5,178 nucleotides of DNA. Origin: Candidatus Saccharimonadota bacterium (GTDB lineage: Bacteria > Patescibacteriota > Saccharimonadia > UBA4664). The notes beneath the pieces were generated by a model. That model did not search any database. It saw only the letters and a program-made list of their open reading frames with translations, and was not told where the DNA came from. Position numbers and translations under genes: made by a program. The DNA lies in assembly GCA_029288275.1 (NCBI GenBank), contig JARIHM010000129.1, positions 1 to 5,178 of the forward strand. Reading direction: 5' to 3'. Position 1 is the first letter of the stretch. Every line of letters begins with the position of its first letter. Shown here piece by piece: positions 4,862 through 5,178 of this stretch.

Positions 4862-4898
4862 AAAAGGTCCCGCCCCGGTCACGTGACCAAGGCGGGAC
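4862..4898 (-). terminator. Strong intrinsic terminator of the gene ending at 4927
   Basis: On the minus strand 4898-4885 pairs with 4880-4867 as a continuous 14-bp stem (two of the pairs are G-U) around an ACGT tetraloop, followed by C and UUUU (4865-4862). On the plus strand the same two positions become C-A mismatches and no T-run follows, so it is built for the minus-strand gene. It contains the palindrome GGTCACGTGACC. Confidence 0.85.
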
Positions 4899-4926
4899 TA
4901 TTAAGTCGAGGTCGCCTCCTGCGGCG

Positions 4927-5178
4927 TTAGTACTTCCAGCACCAGGCAGTGCCCGGCGCGAAGGTGATGCCGGCCCAGCGGCGCGGGTTCGAGTAGTACG
5001 CCTGCGCGGCGCAAACCGCCACCTCAGCCTGACAGGGGCCCATCAGCAACAGCTTGCCCGTGATGCCGGAGTTCCAGCAAATCACGGTGTCGGCCCAGAG
5101 GGACCGGCGCGCCTGCTCGGTCTCATAACCGTCCAGCATGACGTCGACCTGGAAGGCCTTGGCCCCCGGTCGAACCGT
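4927..5178 (-). CDS. Cys/Trp-rich, possibly secreted protein, C-terminal part
   Basis: The reading frame is open from the right edge of the window to the TAA at 4929-4927, giving 83 residues with no start in view. The internal ATG at 5139 is not the likely start, because the frame continues upstream with 'TVRPGAKAFQVDV'. I do not recognise the family. Four cysteines and four tryptophans in so short a stretch (ending 'WCWKY') and the absence of long hydrophobic helices resemble exported, disulfide-bonded actinobacterial-type proteins, like the DUF2690 neighbour, but no sequence link between the two is visible. A strong terminator follows 29 bases after the stop. The sequence looks more GC-rich than the membrane-protein gene beside it. 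Confidence 0.72.
   Translation of the reverse strand, partial: TVRPGAKAFQVDVMLDGYETEQARRSLWADTVICWNSGITGKLLLMGPCQAEVAVCAAQAYYSNPRRWAGITFAPGTAWCWKY

Overview
Seven protein-coding genes (five complete within confident limits plus two cut by the window edges, and one further small complete ORF, eight in all) lie on both strands with short spacers, together with a structured RNA leader, two clear intrinsic terminators and a short degraded gene repeat. The organism cannot be named from the sequence. Base composition is moderate, genes are compact, the standard bacterial code fits every gene, and several starts sit about 7-8 nt after a perfect or near-perfect -10 box with no ribosome binding site, which suggests leaderless transcripts. 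A T-box leader and an actinobacterial-style DUF2690 secreted protein would fit an actinobacterium, a Chloroflexi member or a Patescibacteria (Saccharibacteria-like) genome; this is a low-confidence inference.

Layout. (1) Positions 1-83, minus: start of a YdeI/OmpD-associated-type protein, preceded at about 292-101 (minus) by a leader that has the hallmarks of a T-box riboswitch with an intrinsic terminator. (2) 332-3067: a divergent pair, a DUF4238-like protein (minus) and a 570-residue DUF4209 protein (plus) whose C-terminus carries an RNxxxHG motif typical of HEPN-type RNases. They share a 111-bp spacer, and each start looks leaderless. This pair looks more AT-rich than the gene next to it and is the best candidate in the window for an undescribed defence or toxin-like module, though nothing in the sequence proves that role. 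(3) 3098-3460: a glyoxalase/VOC-fold protein, convergent with (4) 3464-3775, a three-helix membrane protein. (5) 3909-4457, minus: a secreted, cysteine-rich DUF2690 protein with its own terminator and a possible operator. (6) 4540-4586: a degraded second copy of the 3' end of the VOC gene, directly repeated from 3414-3460, so that the membrane gene and DUF2690 gene lie between two direct repeats like a small inserted cassette. (7) 4598-4852: a two-helix small membrane protein. (8) 4927-5178, minus: the C-terminal part of a Cys/Trp-rich, possibly exported protein, followed by a strong terminator.

Apart from the divergent pair, the genes do not form an evident pathway; the region reads as an accessory stretch assembled from several separately promoted units.
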